From positions 1 through 8,339 of the forward strand of contig CABVAP010000103.1 of NCBI GenBank assembly GCA_902496345.1: 8,339 nt of DNA. Direction: 5' to 3'. The notes under the pieces were generated by a model that saw nothing but the letters and a program-made list of their open reading frames with translations, searched no databases and was not told where the DNA came from. The position numbers and the translations under genes are program-made. The DNA comes from an uncultured Eubacteriales bacterium (GTDB lineage Bacteria; Bacillota; Clostridia; Lachnospirales; CAG-274). Of the stretch, positions 1 to 6,553 are shown piece after piece (the stretch's first letter is position 1; every line of letters starts with the position of its first letter).

Positions 1-101
1 AATGTCGGGGGTGCAGGGGTGTTCCCCTGCTCGTTTGTGGGGGTCTGGGGGGAATCGAAACCCCCCAGGTTTTTGGGTACTTTTTGCAATCAAAAAGTAC
101 C
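1..101. repeat. Cluster of three intergenic hairpins, G/C-rich
   Basis: Three perfect stem-loops follow one another. The first is GCAGGGG at 13-19 with CCCCTGC at 24-30 (4-nt loop). The second is CTGGGGGG at 45-52 with CCCCCCAG at 61-68 (8-nt loop). The third is GGTACTTTTTG at 76-86 with CAAAAAGTACC at 91-101 (4-nt loop). The first 70 bases are far more GC-rich than the rest of the window and carry four G-runs (7-11, 16-19, 39-43, 47-52), so a G-quadruplex is also conceivable. No coding frame is supported. None of the hairpins is followed by a clean T-run on the + strand, so a simple terminator role is not shown. They look like REP-type intergenic modules, which is inference. Confidence 0.6.
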
Positions 102-307
102 ACGCCGTAGGCAAATAAATAGATTTCCAATTAAATCGGATTATAAACCAAAAAACTAAAACCACCACAAAACTAGTTTTTTTAAATATCTTTATTCAAA
201 AATTTTCACGCCGTAGGCAAATAAATAGATTTCCGATGTAATCGGATTATAAACCCAAAACTAAAACCACCACAAAACTAGTTCTTAAAATCTTTTTACT
301 TAAAAAG
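101..307. repeat. Two tandem copies of a ~75-bp core (period 106 bp)
   Basis: Copy A (101-178) and copy B (207-283) both begin with an identical 28 nt (CACGCCGTAGGC... to ...GATTTCC) and stay nearly identical through AAAACTAGTT. They differ by a few substitutions and one length change in an A-run. Copy B contains a perfect small hairpin (TCCGAT-GTA-ATCGGA) whose left arm is mutated in copy A. The segment after each core resembles a decayed form of the hairpin that precedes copy A. After copy B, CTTTTT (292-297) still pairs with AAAAAG (302-307). The arrangement therefore reads hairpin-core-hairpin-core-hairpin. No coding potential is seen and the function is unknown. Confidence 0.7.
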
Positions 308-344
308 GTTCACCCCTACAAACCCTAATTTGTTGAAATAGTTT

Positions 345-373
345 TTGGTTTTGTGAATAAACTGTATTATAAT
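345..373 (+). promoter_or_regulatory. Possible promoter for the LysM-GH18 gene
   Basis: TATAAT at 368-373 is a perfect -10 box. It lies 17 nt after TTGGTT at 345-350, a fair -35. Transcription would start near 380, leaving a very short leader before the ribosome binding site at 381-386, so the call is weak. A sporulation sigma factor would be expected for this gene, and no convincing SigE, SigG or SigK box was found. Confidence 0.3.
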
Positions 374-391
374 GCTTTTGAAGAGGTTGCT

Positions 392-1672
392 ATGATTATT
401 CACGTTGTAAAAAAAGGAGAAACTGTTTATTCTATCGCACAGATGTATGGTGTTTCGGCTGAACTTATCCTACAAAATAATGAGGTTGAGGCTGAAAACT
501 TAGTTGAAGGGCAGACACTTGTCGTACTTGTCCCTAAAATTACCCATACAGTGCAAGAGGGCGAAACACTCTATTCTATTGCAAATCAGTACGGTATATC
601 TGCTGTTAATATTTTGCAAAATAACCCTGTTATAACTAAAAATGGACTTATATATCCTAATCAAACAATTGTTATCGAATATGAGGGCGAAAAAAGAGGT
701 ACAATCGTTACCAATGGTTATGCCTATACCTATATTAACAAAACTGCACTTATAAAGGCTTTGCCATACCTTAGCTATTTAACTATCTTTACCTATGGAT
801 TTACTCCGTCTGGGGAGCTTGTTTATATTGACGATGACGATATTATCCGTATCGCTCTTGACTACGGGGTTGCACCTGTTATGCTTGTGTCTACACTTAC
901 ATCTGACGGTACATTTTCAAATGAACTTGCAAACATTATATTGAATGACCCTGTCGCTAGTGACAACCTTATAGATAATATTGTTGAAAATATGAATCAA
1001 AAAGGGTATAGAGGGCTTGACATTGATTTTGAATATATTAGACCTGAAGATAGACAAAATTACATCGACTTTGTAATGCGTGCTGAAGAAAAACTTAATG
1101 AGTACGGCTATTTCGTTATGACAGCCCTTGCTCCAAAAACATCGGCAACCCAAAGTGGATTATTATATGAAGCTCACGACTATAGGGGACTTGGGGAAGT
1201 CGCTGATGCTGTCCTTATTATGACTTATGAATGGGGCTACACTTATGGTCCACCTTTGCCTGTTGCTCCTATCCAAAATGTTAGAAGGGTAATTGAATAT
1301 GCTGTTACTGAAATGCCTAACAACAAAATTTTGCTCGGTATACCGTTCTATGGCTATGACTGGACTTTGCCCTATGTCGTTGGTAGCAAGGCTAGGTCAA
1401 TGGGTCCTGTTACTGCTGTTTCTATCGCTAGGCGAACTGGGTCTGTTATCCAATTTGATGAAGAGGCTATGTCACCATATTTTGAATATACCGACAATGT
1501 AACCGGAAATGAACATATTGTTTGGTTTGAAGACGCTAGAAGTATACTTGCTAAAGTTGATGTTATAAGTGATTTTGACTTGCTCGGTACTGGTATTTGG
1601 AACATTATGAGATATTTCCCTCAAGGGTTTTTAGTTATAAACAGTTTATACAGGATTTACAAACAGATTTAA
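392..1672 (+). CDS. yaaH: LysM-GH18 spore peptidoglycan hydrolase (YaaH/SleL type)
   Basis: Encodes 426 aa. Two LysM peptidoglycan-binding repeats (about residues 2-46 and 51-96, each with GETxYSIAxxYG) precede a glycoside hydrolase family 18 domain (about 105-420). The GH18 active-site motif is LDIDFEY, with D210, D212 and the acid/base E214 all present. YGYDWTLPY and a C-terminal FPQ segment are typical of the YaaH/SleL group. B. cereus SleL is an N-acetylglucosaminidase that trims cortex muropeptides during germination, and B. subtilis YaaH is a spore-coat homologue. The same role is likely here but not proven, since paralogues such as YdhD and YvbX share this architecture. A GTG 39 nt upstream is also in frame, but AAGAGG at 381-386 favours ATG 392, and family members likewise start directly at the first LysM. 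There is no signal peptide, as usual for coat-delivered enzymes. Confidence 0.9.
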   Translation: MIIHVVKKGETVYSIAQMYGVSAELILQNNEVEAENLVEGQTLVVLVPKITHTVQEGETLYSIANQYGISAVNILQNNPVITKNGLIYPNQTIVIEYEGEKRGTIVTNGYAYTYINKTALIKALPYLSYLTIFTYGFTPSGELVYIDDDDIIRIALDYGVAPVMLVSTLTSDGTFSNELANIILNDPVASDNLIDNIVENMNQKGYRGLDIDFEYIRPEDRQNYIDFVMRAEEKLNEYGYFVMTALAPKTSATQSGLLYEAHDYRGLGEVADAVLIMTYEWGYTYGPPLPVAPIQNVRRVIEYAVTEMPNNKILLGIPFYGYDWTLPYVVGSKARSMGPVTAVSIARRTGSVIQFDEEAMSPYFEYTDNVTGNEHIVWFEDARSILAKVDVISDFDLLGTGIWNIMRYFPQGFLVINSLYRIYKQI

Positions 1673-1791
1673 CTACAAATCTGCTGTTTGATTTATACAA
1701 CAGGAGAGTTATAGGTTTTTGAAATTTAAGTTATTTATAAAAGTTGTCTTTTAATAATGCAATTTATGTGCAAATAAAATATATACTATAA

Positions 1792-1829
1792 GATACTTTT
1801 TGATACTTTAAGTGATTGTATGATACTAT
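1792..1829 (+). promoter_or_regulatory. Possible amidase promoter with phased GATACT repeats
   Basis: GATACT occurs at 1792, 1802 and 1822, that is at 10- and 20-bp spacing on one face of the helix. TTGATA (1800-1805) and TACTAT (1824-1829), 18 nt apart, form a moderate SigA-like promoter overlapping these repeats. The stretch is AT-rich, so chance occurrence is possible. The rest of the 236-bp gap between 1673 and 1908 shows nothing else convincing. Confidence 0.3.
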
Positions 1830-1908
1830 CTACTATGGTATTATTTATGTAAACAAGATGTTTATAACTATTACATTCTATTTTAAATTTATTGTATGGA
1901 GGTATTTT

Positions 1909-2655
1909 ATGGGGAAAATTATTTGTATCGATGCTGGTCATGGTGGTAGCGACTCTGGTGCAGTTGGTAACGGTGTTATTGAAAAAAATGTCGCTCTTAA
2001 TGCTGTTTTGAGTATTGGGGAACTGCTTAAAAAACAGGGCTTTGATGTGATATATACTAGAAATTCTGATGTATATGTTAATCTAAATGAAAGGTGCCGA
2101 ATTGCTAATTTTAAAAATGCTGATTTATTTATAAGTGTTCACATCAATTCGGCTACAAACACTAACGCAAAGGGAACAGAAACTTTATGCTATTCAAAAA
2201 ATAAGTTTGCTGAGATTGTGCAAAAAAATCTTATTTCTGTTCTAAAAACAAATGACAGAGGACTCAAGGAAAGAAAAGATTTAGCTGTTCTAAATGGTAC
2301 TAAAATGACTGCTGTTCTACTTGAACTCGGATTTTTGAGCAACAAAGATGAGGCTAATTTGATAAAAAGTTCGCTATTTATAGATAACGTTACAACGGCT
2401 GTAGTTAAAAGTGTTTGCTTATATTTTGGAGTTACATTTAAAGGGTATGCAAATGATGATTATAATGCAGAAAAGGGGAAAAGTATTATGGAAAAAGATA
2501 TTGAAGTTGTAGTAGAGGGAGAAAAAAGAGTTACAAAAGGGTATTTTATTAATGGGAAAAATTTGTTTACGGCTGAATTTATAAGAAGTTTGGGATTTGA
2601 TGTGAGTTATGACGCTGATAGCAAAGTTGTTTCGTTTAAACGTTTGAAAGCTTGA
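1909..2655 (+). CDS. N-acetylmuramoyl-L-alanine amidase (Amidase_3) with C-terminal stalk-like domain
   Basis: Encodes 248 aa. The Amidase_3 zinc-hydrolase fold fills residues 3 to about 180. Expected zinc ligands are H11 (DAGHGG), E25 and H78 (ISVHINS), and the catalytic glutamate is E139 (LLELGFLSN). Family members cut the bond between N-acetylmuramic acid and L-alanine of the stem peptide. Residues ~197-248 (GYFINGKNLFTAEFIRSLGF, then VSYDADSKVVSF) resemble the stalk or copper-amine-oxidase-N-like module found C-terminally in clostridial cell-wall proteins. ATG 1909 is chosen because GGAGG at 1898-1902 lies 6 nt upstream. The 31-residue in-frame extension has no ribosome binding site, and the protein then begins directly with the catalytic fold. 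With no signal peptide it resembles CwlC-type mother-cell lysis amidases or phage endolysins. No phage genes are nearby. The exact role is open. Confidence 0.9.
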   Translation: MGKIICIDAGHGGSDSGAVGNGVIEKNVALNAVLSIGELLKKQGFDVIYTRNSDVYVNLNERCRIANFKNADLFISVHINSATNTNAKGTETLCYSKNKFAEIVQKNLISVLKTNDRGLKERKDLAVLNGTKMTAVLLELGFLSNKDEANLIKSSLFIDNVTTAVVKSVCLYFGVTFKGYANDDYNAEKGKSIMEKDIEVVVEGEKRVTKGYFINGKNLFTAEFIRSLGFDVSYDADSKVVSFKRLKA

Positions 2656-2660
2656 AAGTA

Positions 2661-2744
2661 GTAGTTTGTCTATATTTTGGAGTGGTATGCAAATGATGAT
2701 TATAGTACGGAAAAGGGGAAAAGTGTTATGGAAAAGGATACTGA
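2661..2744 (+). pseudogene. Decayed duplicate of the amidase 3' region
   Basis: This 84-bp stretch just after the amidase stop closely matches 2410-2504 inside the gene, the linker between catalytic and stalk domains. Shared blocks include TATATTTTGGAGT, GTATGCAAATGATGATTATA and AAAAGGGGAAAAGT. The offset is 251 bp before, and 240 bp after, an 11-bp deletion that shifts the frame. Stops follow quickly, so it is not translated as the amidase. Downstream, 2745-2865 shows no clear further similarity and no gene. It probably reflects a partial tandem duplication, or the remnant of a second amidase copy lost by recombination. Confidence 0.75.
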
Positions 2745-2865
2745 TATTTGAAAATATGGTGATATGGTTAAAATGATTTTGGGTTATACAGATTTATGAA
2801 AGTTAATGATTTAGATTTATGGATTTAATATTAAACTTATGCCAGTGAGTTTTATACTATTGATA

Positions 2866-3030
2866 TTAAGGCAATACCGCACAATTATGATTTCGCAGCT
2901 TTTGATGATATTTCCCATTGCTGCGTCAAAACCTCTTATCATAGGCTCCGACTATGATTGCGAATTTTTTCCTTGCACTGAAAAATATCATCTCAAACCT
3001 GCTTTATCTAATTATGCGGTATTGCCTTAA
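2866..3030. mobile_element. 165-bp near-perfect palindrome, MITE-like
   Basis: The element folds almost end to end. The outer 22 bp (2866-2887 and 3009-3030) are inverted repeats with one mismatch, beginning TTAAGGCAATACCGC. A central perfect stem ATCATAG (2938-2944) and CTATGAT (2952-2958) encloses a 7-nt loop GCTCCGA. The two arms are 79 nt each and share further matched blocks such as GATGATATTT with AAATATCATC. TTAA borders GGCAATACC on both sides. Being palindromic, it could be either part of the inverted repeat or a target-site duplication. The 63-codon open frame across it is a by-product of the palindrome and lacks a ribosome binding site. No transposase is encoded, so mobility would depend on an element elsewhere. 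Confidence 0.65.
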
Positions 3031-3078
3031 ATTTTGAAAATGGTTGTTTTTAAAGTTTAAAAAACTTATTTATTTATC

Positions 3079-3107
3079 TTGACATACCCCTCTATCAATA
3101 GTATAAT
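3079..3107 (+). promoter_or_regulatory. Consensus SigA promoter of the metK leader
   Basis: TTGACA at 3079-3084 and TATAAT at 3102-3107 are both perfect consensus boxes with a 17-nt spacer. Transcription should start near 3113-3115, about 25 nt before the SAM aptamer. No other promoter in the window is as strong. Confidence 0.9.
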
Positions 3108-3135
3108 GTTCTATGAAATGAATAATTGATTATAT

Positions 3136-3238
3136 TGCTTATCAAGAGAGGTGGAGGGATAAGGGCCCTATGAAACCCGGCAACCGGCTTTTACGCATCG
3201 GTGCTAATTCCCCCGGGACTAATTCCGGAAGATGAGAT
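3136..3238 (+). ncRNA. SAM-I (S-box) riboswitch aptamer
   Basis: The leader carries the conserved S-box core in order: CTTATCAAGAGAGGTGGAGGGA from 3138, ATGAAACCCGGCAACC from 3170, and GGTGCTAATTCC from 3200. P1 forms between CTTATC (3138-3143) and GATGAG (3231-3236), with one G-U pair. P3 pairs CCGG with the following CGG region, and P4 lies near 3211-3228. In this family SAM binding stabilises P1 and lets the downstream terminator form, turning the gene off. Its position between a strong promoter and metK, the SAM synthetase gene, fits feedback control by the enzyme's product. A clear antiterminator pairing was not identified by eye. Confidence 0.95.
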
Positions 3239-3250
3239 GCTTCGTTTATT

Positions 3251-3272
3251 AGACCCCAAAGGGGTCTTTTTT
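3251..3272 (+). terminator. Riboswitch expression-platform terminator
   Basis: AGACCCC (3251-3257) pairs with GGGGTCT (3261-3267) around an AAA loop and runs into a stretch of T residues to 3272. It lies 15 nt after the aptamer and 45 nt before the metK start. It is therefore the conditional terminator that would stop the transcript when SAM is bound. Confidence 0.9.
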
Positions 3273-3317
3273 GTTGGCTAAAGTTTATAAAAGTTTAATA
3301 ATAAGGAGGATTTTAGA

Positions 3318-4487
3318 ATGAAAAGAATGTTTACTTCTGAATCAGTAACTGAAGGTCATCCAGATAAAATCTGTGACCAAATCTCTGATGCTATCTTAGA
3401 CGCAATAATAGCTAAAGACCCTATGGCTAGAGTTGCTTGCGAAACTATGACTACTACTGGTCTTATTATGATTGCCGGTGAAATCACAACTAACTGCTAT
3501 GTTGACCTTGAAAATATCGCTAGAGAAACTGTTCGTGAAATTGGATACGACAGAGCTAAATATGGCTTTGACTGCGACTCTTGTGCCGTTGTTACTTCTG
3601 TTAAAGGTCAATCTCCTGACATCGCTCAAGGTGTAAACAATGCCCTTGAATCAAGAGATACTCAAAGTGATGAACACGATACAGGTGCTGGTGACCAAGG
3701 TATGATGTTTGGTTTTGCTTGTGACGAAACAGAAGATTATATGCCTATGCCTATTTATCTTGCTCACAAACTTACTAAAAGACTTACTGAAATGCGTAAA
3801 AACGGAACTCTCCCTTATCTTCGCCCAGATGGTAAATCTCAGGTTACTGTTGAATATGATGGCGACAAACCTGTCAGAATTGACAACGTTGTTATCTCAA
3901 CTCAACACAGCCCGGAAGTTACTCAAAGCCAGATTAGAGAAGACGTTATCAAACATATCATTGAGGCTGTTATCCCTGCTGAATTAATCGATGAAAATAC
4001 AAAATACTATATAAATCCAACTGGTAGATTTGTAATCGGTGGCCCTCAAGGTGACTGTGGTCTTACTGGTAGAAAAATAATCGTTGATACTTACGGTGGA
4101 TATGCTAGCCACGGTGGTGGAGCTTTCTCTGGTAAAGACCCAACTAAAGTTGACCGTTCTGCTGCTTATGCTGCTAGATATGTTGCTAAAAATATCGTTG
4201 CTAGTGGTATCGCTAAAAAATGTGAAATCGAACTCGCTTATGCAATCGGTGTTGCTAAACCTTTATCAATCCTTGTTAATACTTTTGGTACTGGTAAAAT
4301 CTCTGATGATGAAATCGTTAAACTTATTGAAGATAATTTTGACCTTCGTCCTTCTGCTATAATCAAATATTTTGACCTCCGTCGTCCTATCTACAAACAG
4401 ACTGCTGCTTATGGTCACTTCGGAAGAACTGACATTGATGTTCCTTGGGAAAAACTTGATAAAGTAGATGTTTTTAAAAATATCTAA
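3318..4487 (+). CDS. metK: S-adenosylmethionine synthetase
   Basis: Encodes 389 aa, full length for the family. It makes S-adenosylmethionine from methionine and ATP in the cytoplasm, with release of phosphate and pyrophosphate. Family signatures are intact: FTSESVTEGHPDK with H14 and D16 near the N-terminus, GAGDQG at 123-128, the glycine-rich P-loop-like GGGAFSGKD at 266-274, and DPTKVDRSAAY directly after. The C-terminus ends in the usual DVPWEKLDK stretch. ATG 3318 follows AAGGAGGA at 3303-3310 with 7 nt spacing. The gene sits behind a SAM-I riboswitch and is transcribed from the promoter at 3079. The next gene has its own promoter, so metK is probably monocistronic. No clear intrinsic terminator was found in 4488-4553. 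Confidence 0.98.
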   Translation: MKRMFTSESVTEGHPDKICDQISDAILDAIIAKDPMARVACETMTTTGLIMIAGEITTNCYVDLENIARETVREIGYDRAKYGFDCDSCAVVTSVKGQSPDIAQGVNNALESRDTQSDEHDTGAGDQGMMFGFACDETEDYMPMPIYLAHKLTKRLTEMRKNGTLPYLRPDGKSQVTVEYDGDKPVRIDNVVISTQHSPEVTQSQIREDVIKHIIEAVIPAELIDENTKYYINPTGRFVIGGPQGDCGLTGRKIIVDTYGGYASHGGGAFSGKDPTKVDRSAAYAARYVAKNIVASGIAKKCEIELAYAIGVAKPLSILVNTFGTGKISDDEIVKLIEDNFDLRPSAIIKYFDLRRPIYKQTAAYGHFGRTDIDVPWEKLDKVDVFKNI

Positions 4488-4553
4488 TATATAAAATTAA
4501 TTGAAAATAAAGTGCCATTTCCTTTATAAATGATTTTTAGTGGCTTTCAGAAA

Positions 4554-4582
4554 TTGACTTAGTATAAATTTTATGATAAAAT
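4554..4582 (+). promoter_or_regulatory. SigA-type promoter for the membrane protein gene
   Basis: TTGACT (4554-4559, 5 of 6 consensus) and TAAAAT (4577-4582, 5 of 6) are separated by exactly 17 nt. The start point would be near 4589, about 60 nt ahead of the coding start. This makes the downstream gene a transcription unit independent of metK. Confidence 0.7.
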
Positions 4583-4648
4583 AGACAAGTGAATTTTAGC
4601 TATTCAAATATATAAACTAAATATACAAAGTTTTTGGAGGGATTTTGC

Positions 4649-5110
4649 TTGTCAAAAAAAATTAATGCTATTTTGTTCGTTGCTCTTTTAGCTTTATTGG
4701 TCGCACCCTTTTTTCAAATAGAGGCATCAGAAGGCTCGTATACTTATATTAACGCTTTTAGTTTAATGCCTTTTGGAAGTTCTGAATCAAATTTTGTTGT
4801 TATATACAATGAACTTGGCTCTGTTATGAACTTATTATTTATTATTTTTCCGATTTTAGGAATTGTTGCTATGGTTGGCTCAATTATCACTTATAAAGTT
4901 GCTTATGAAATTTTGGCTTATGTTATTGCTTTTATTGGATTTTGCTTTTCAGTATTTTCTGTACACGGATTTGAACAATATGACTTATCTTTTGGATATT
5001 TCGGAACAGTTTTTGTTTATGTCCTTATATTCGCCATTAAGATTATTGATTACCTTGTTTCTGTAAGTGACAATGAAGAAAAAATCTGGGGAAGTGCTAA
5101 AACTAAATAA
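4649..5110 (+). CDS. Unrecognised four-helix membrane protein
   Basis: Encodes 153 aa from a TTG start. GGAGGG at 4636-4641 lies 7 nt upstream of TTG 4649. A TTG at 4634 in the same frame overlaps that ribosome binding site and is unlikely. Hydrophobic segments lie at about residues 5-24, 58-81, 86-105 and 118-137. The first could be a signal anchor (basic SKK, then an apolar stretch). A polar loop of about 30 residues follows it, with serine, tyrosine and acidic residues. The C-terminal tail after residue 138 is charged (DNEEK, K-T-K). No catalytic or binding motif was recognised, and no function is proposed. The gene has its own promoter and a strong terminator, so it forms a single-gene unit between metK and spoIIP. 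Codon use matches its neighbours. Confidence 0.75.
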   Translation: MSKKINAILFVALLALLVAPFFQIEASEGSYTYINAFSLMPFGSSESNFVVIYNELGSVMNLLFIIFPILGIVAMVGSIITYKVAYEILAYVIAFIGFCFSVFSVHGFEQYDLSFGYFGTVFVYVLIFAIKIIDYLVSVSDNEEKIWGSAKTK

Positions 5111-5132
5111 ATTTAAACAAATTTGAATTATT

Positions 5133-5173
5133 GAGCTATCGCATACATTACAATATGCGATGGCTCTTTTTTT
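5133..5173 (+). terminator. Strong intrinsic terminator after the membrane protein gene
   Basis: GAGCTATCGCATA (5133-5145) pairs with TATGCGATGGCTC (5154-5166) over 13 bp with a single G-U pair and an 8-nt loop. A run of seven T residues (5167-5173) follows. It separates the membrane protein gene from spoIIP, which must therefore have its own promoter within about 100 bp. No convincing SigE box was recognised there. Confidence 0.92.
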
Positions 5174-5272
5174 ATTTCATACACAAATATGTATCTACAT
5201 ATATTAATTATATGTATTTGGTCTATTCGTTATTTTATTTGTTTTTTTATTTGGAAAGTGGGGGAGCTTATT

Positions 5273-6337
5273 ATGAAAAATTTACGAAACAAAAAAAAGA
5301 TATTTAAAATATTAAAAGTATCTATCTTTTTTTCGTTCGTAGGGTTTATATTATTTCAAATGTTTTTTGGTAATTATTTCGTGCTTGGAGAAATGTTCTT
5401 ATACGATAGCGTCCCTAAATACAATTTTCAGACAAGCAAGTTTTATAGTGATAATCAAAATGAATATGCCGAAAGTGTAGACGTTTATAATGAGTCATAT
5501 CAAGAGATTGAAGTGGCTGGAAAAAACGACATTACCATATATGATGGTCAAGTTGCAAACAACGGAAAAATCGATATATCTAAACTTAGAAATATTTCAG
5601 AGCTTAGAAAGAATTTTTATATTGTTGACGGTAGAACTATGATGACAAAAGATTATTTTGATGTTGACAAGTTTGTTTCGACAGATTTAAAAATAAAACC
5701 TAATGGAAATTTTCCAAAGGTGCTTATTTTTCATACACATTCTCACGAAATGTTTAAAGACAGCGATACAAACAATCTTTATGACGGTATAGTTGGTGCC
5801 GGTGAAAGGCTGAAACAAAGGCTTGAAGAAAAGGGCATAAAGTGTATACACAACACAGACAGGTTTGACGTTGTTGACGGCAAAACAAAAATCTTGGGTG
5901 CTTATGAAAGAATGGAGGCACCTATACGCAAAATACTTGCTGACAATCCTTCTATTGAAATTGTGATTGATTTACATAGGGACGGAATTGATGAAAGTAA
6001 AAAGCTTGTTACTAATATAAACGGAAAACAAGTTGCCAAAATTATGTTTTTTAATGGAATTTGCCGAATTTTAAAAGACGGAAAATTGCAAGAAACAGAG
6101 GGACTAACAAACCCTTATGTTCAATCAAACTTAGCTTTTAGTTTTAACCTTGCCTCAAAGGCTAAAGAAAAATATCCAAACTTTATTAGAGGGATTTACG
6201 TAAACGCTTACAGGTATAGCTTGCACTTTATGCCAAAATCAACGCTTATTGAAATCGGCGCTCAAAATAATACCAAAGAGGAAGTTTTTAACGCTGTTGA
6301 CTTGCTGGCTGATGTTATTTACGACGTGGTTGGGTAA
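5273..6337 (+). CDS. spoIIP: Stage II sporulation protein P (engulfment peptidoglycan hydrolase)
   Basis: Encodes 354 aa. SpoIIP works with SpoIID and SpoIIM in the mother-cell membrane. It cleaves stem peptides (amidase and endopeptidase activity) to thin the septum and drive engulfment. The sequence has one N-terminal membrane anchor (about residues 14-34 after a basic NKKK stretch), a spacer, then the SpoIIP domain from ~140. Family motifs present are VLIFHTHSHEMF (H154, H156, H158, E159), VIDLHRDGID (H235-R236-D237) and LIEIGAQNNT (E327). These hold the likely zinc ligands and catalytic acid. ATG 5273 has GGGGGAG at 5260-5266 just upstream, whereas the 28-codon in-frame extension has no ribosome binding site. 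In many Firmicutes spoIIP follows gpr, but here it stands alone. Its presence marks the organism as a spore former. Confidence 0.93.
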   Translation: MKNLRNKKKIFKILKVSIFFSFVGFILFQMFFGNYFVLGEMFLYDSVPKYNFQTSKFYSDNQNEYAESVDVYNESYQEIEVAGKNDITIYDGQVANNGKIDISKLRNISELRKNFYIVDGRTMMTKDYFDVDKFVSTDLKIKPNGNFPKVLIFHTHSHEMFKDSDTNNLYDGIVGAGERLKQRLEEKGIKCIHNTDRFDVVDGKTKILGAYERMEAPIRKILADNPSIEIVIDLHRDGIDESKKLVTNINGKQVAKIMFFNGICRILKDGKLQETEGLTNPYVQSNLAFSFNLASKAKEKYPNFIRGIYVNAYRYSLHFMPKSTLIEIGAQNNTKEEVFNAVDLLADVIYDVVG

Positions 6338-6386
6338 ACTAATAAAAATTTAAGGTGTCGTATTAGTTGTATGGTTAAAAAAGGGA

Positions 6387-6453
6387 TTTGTCGGAAACTT
6401 TATTTTTGCATACATAAGCCAACGGAGCATAAGGAAACGAAGTTTCCGACAAA
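6387..6453. repeat. Perfect 14-bp inverted repeat in the spoIIP-murA convergent gap
   Basis: TTTGTCGGAAACTT (6387-6400) is the exact reverse complement of AAGTTTCCGACAAA (6440-6453), with a 39-nt loop. The 216-bp gap also has ACTAATA (6338-6344) opposite TATTAGT (6361-6367), and a small hairpin GTGGG-CAAAA-CCCAC (6492-6506). CACGGTTTTAAAA-like words recur at 6504 and 6534. No T-run follows any of these on either strand, so none is a standard intrinsic terminator. It could be a transcription barrier between converging genes or an intergenic repeat module. Confidence 0.55.
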
Positions 6454-6553
6454 GTTCTTTGGCAAGCTTTCACGAAAGAAAGGTTGTGGGAGTGGGCAAA
6501 ACCCACGGTTTAAAAAGAGAGATGAGGCAAAGTCACGGTTTTAAAACAGTTTT

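Noticed and set aside
101..283. CRISPR-like array
   Set aside because: There are only two units, the repeat core is about 75 bp, and the spacers are decayed versions of a hairpin rather than unique sequences.
1664..1683. Hairpin CAGATTT/AAATCTG across the GH18 stop codon as a terminator
   Set aside because: The stem is short and AT-rich and no T-run follows.
2839..3030. 63-codon open frame on the + strand
   Set aside because: It lies almost wholly inside the 165-bp palindrome, has no ribosome binding site and no family resemblance.
4508..4548. Possible metK terminator with AAAG/CTTT and CCA/TGG pairing
   Set aside because: The pairing is broken by a bulge and no T-run follows, so it does not meet the form of an intrinsic terminator.
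5174..5272. SigE-type promoter for spoIIP (CATACACA near 5178)
   Set aside because: The -10-like word has no matching -35 at 14-15 nt upstream, where the preceding terminator stem lies.
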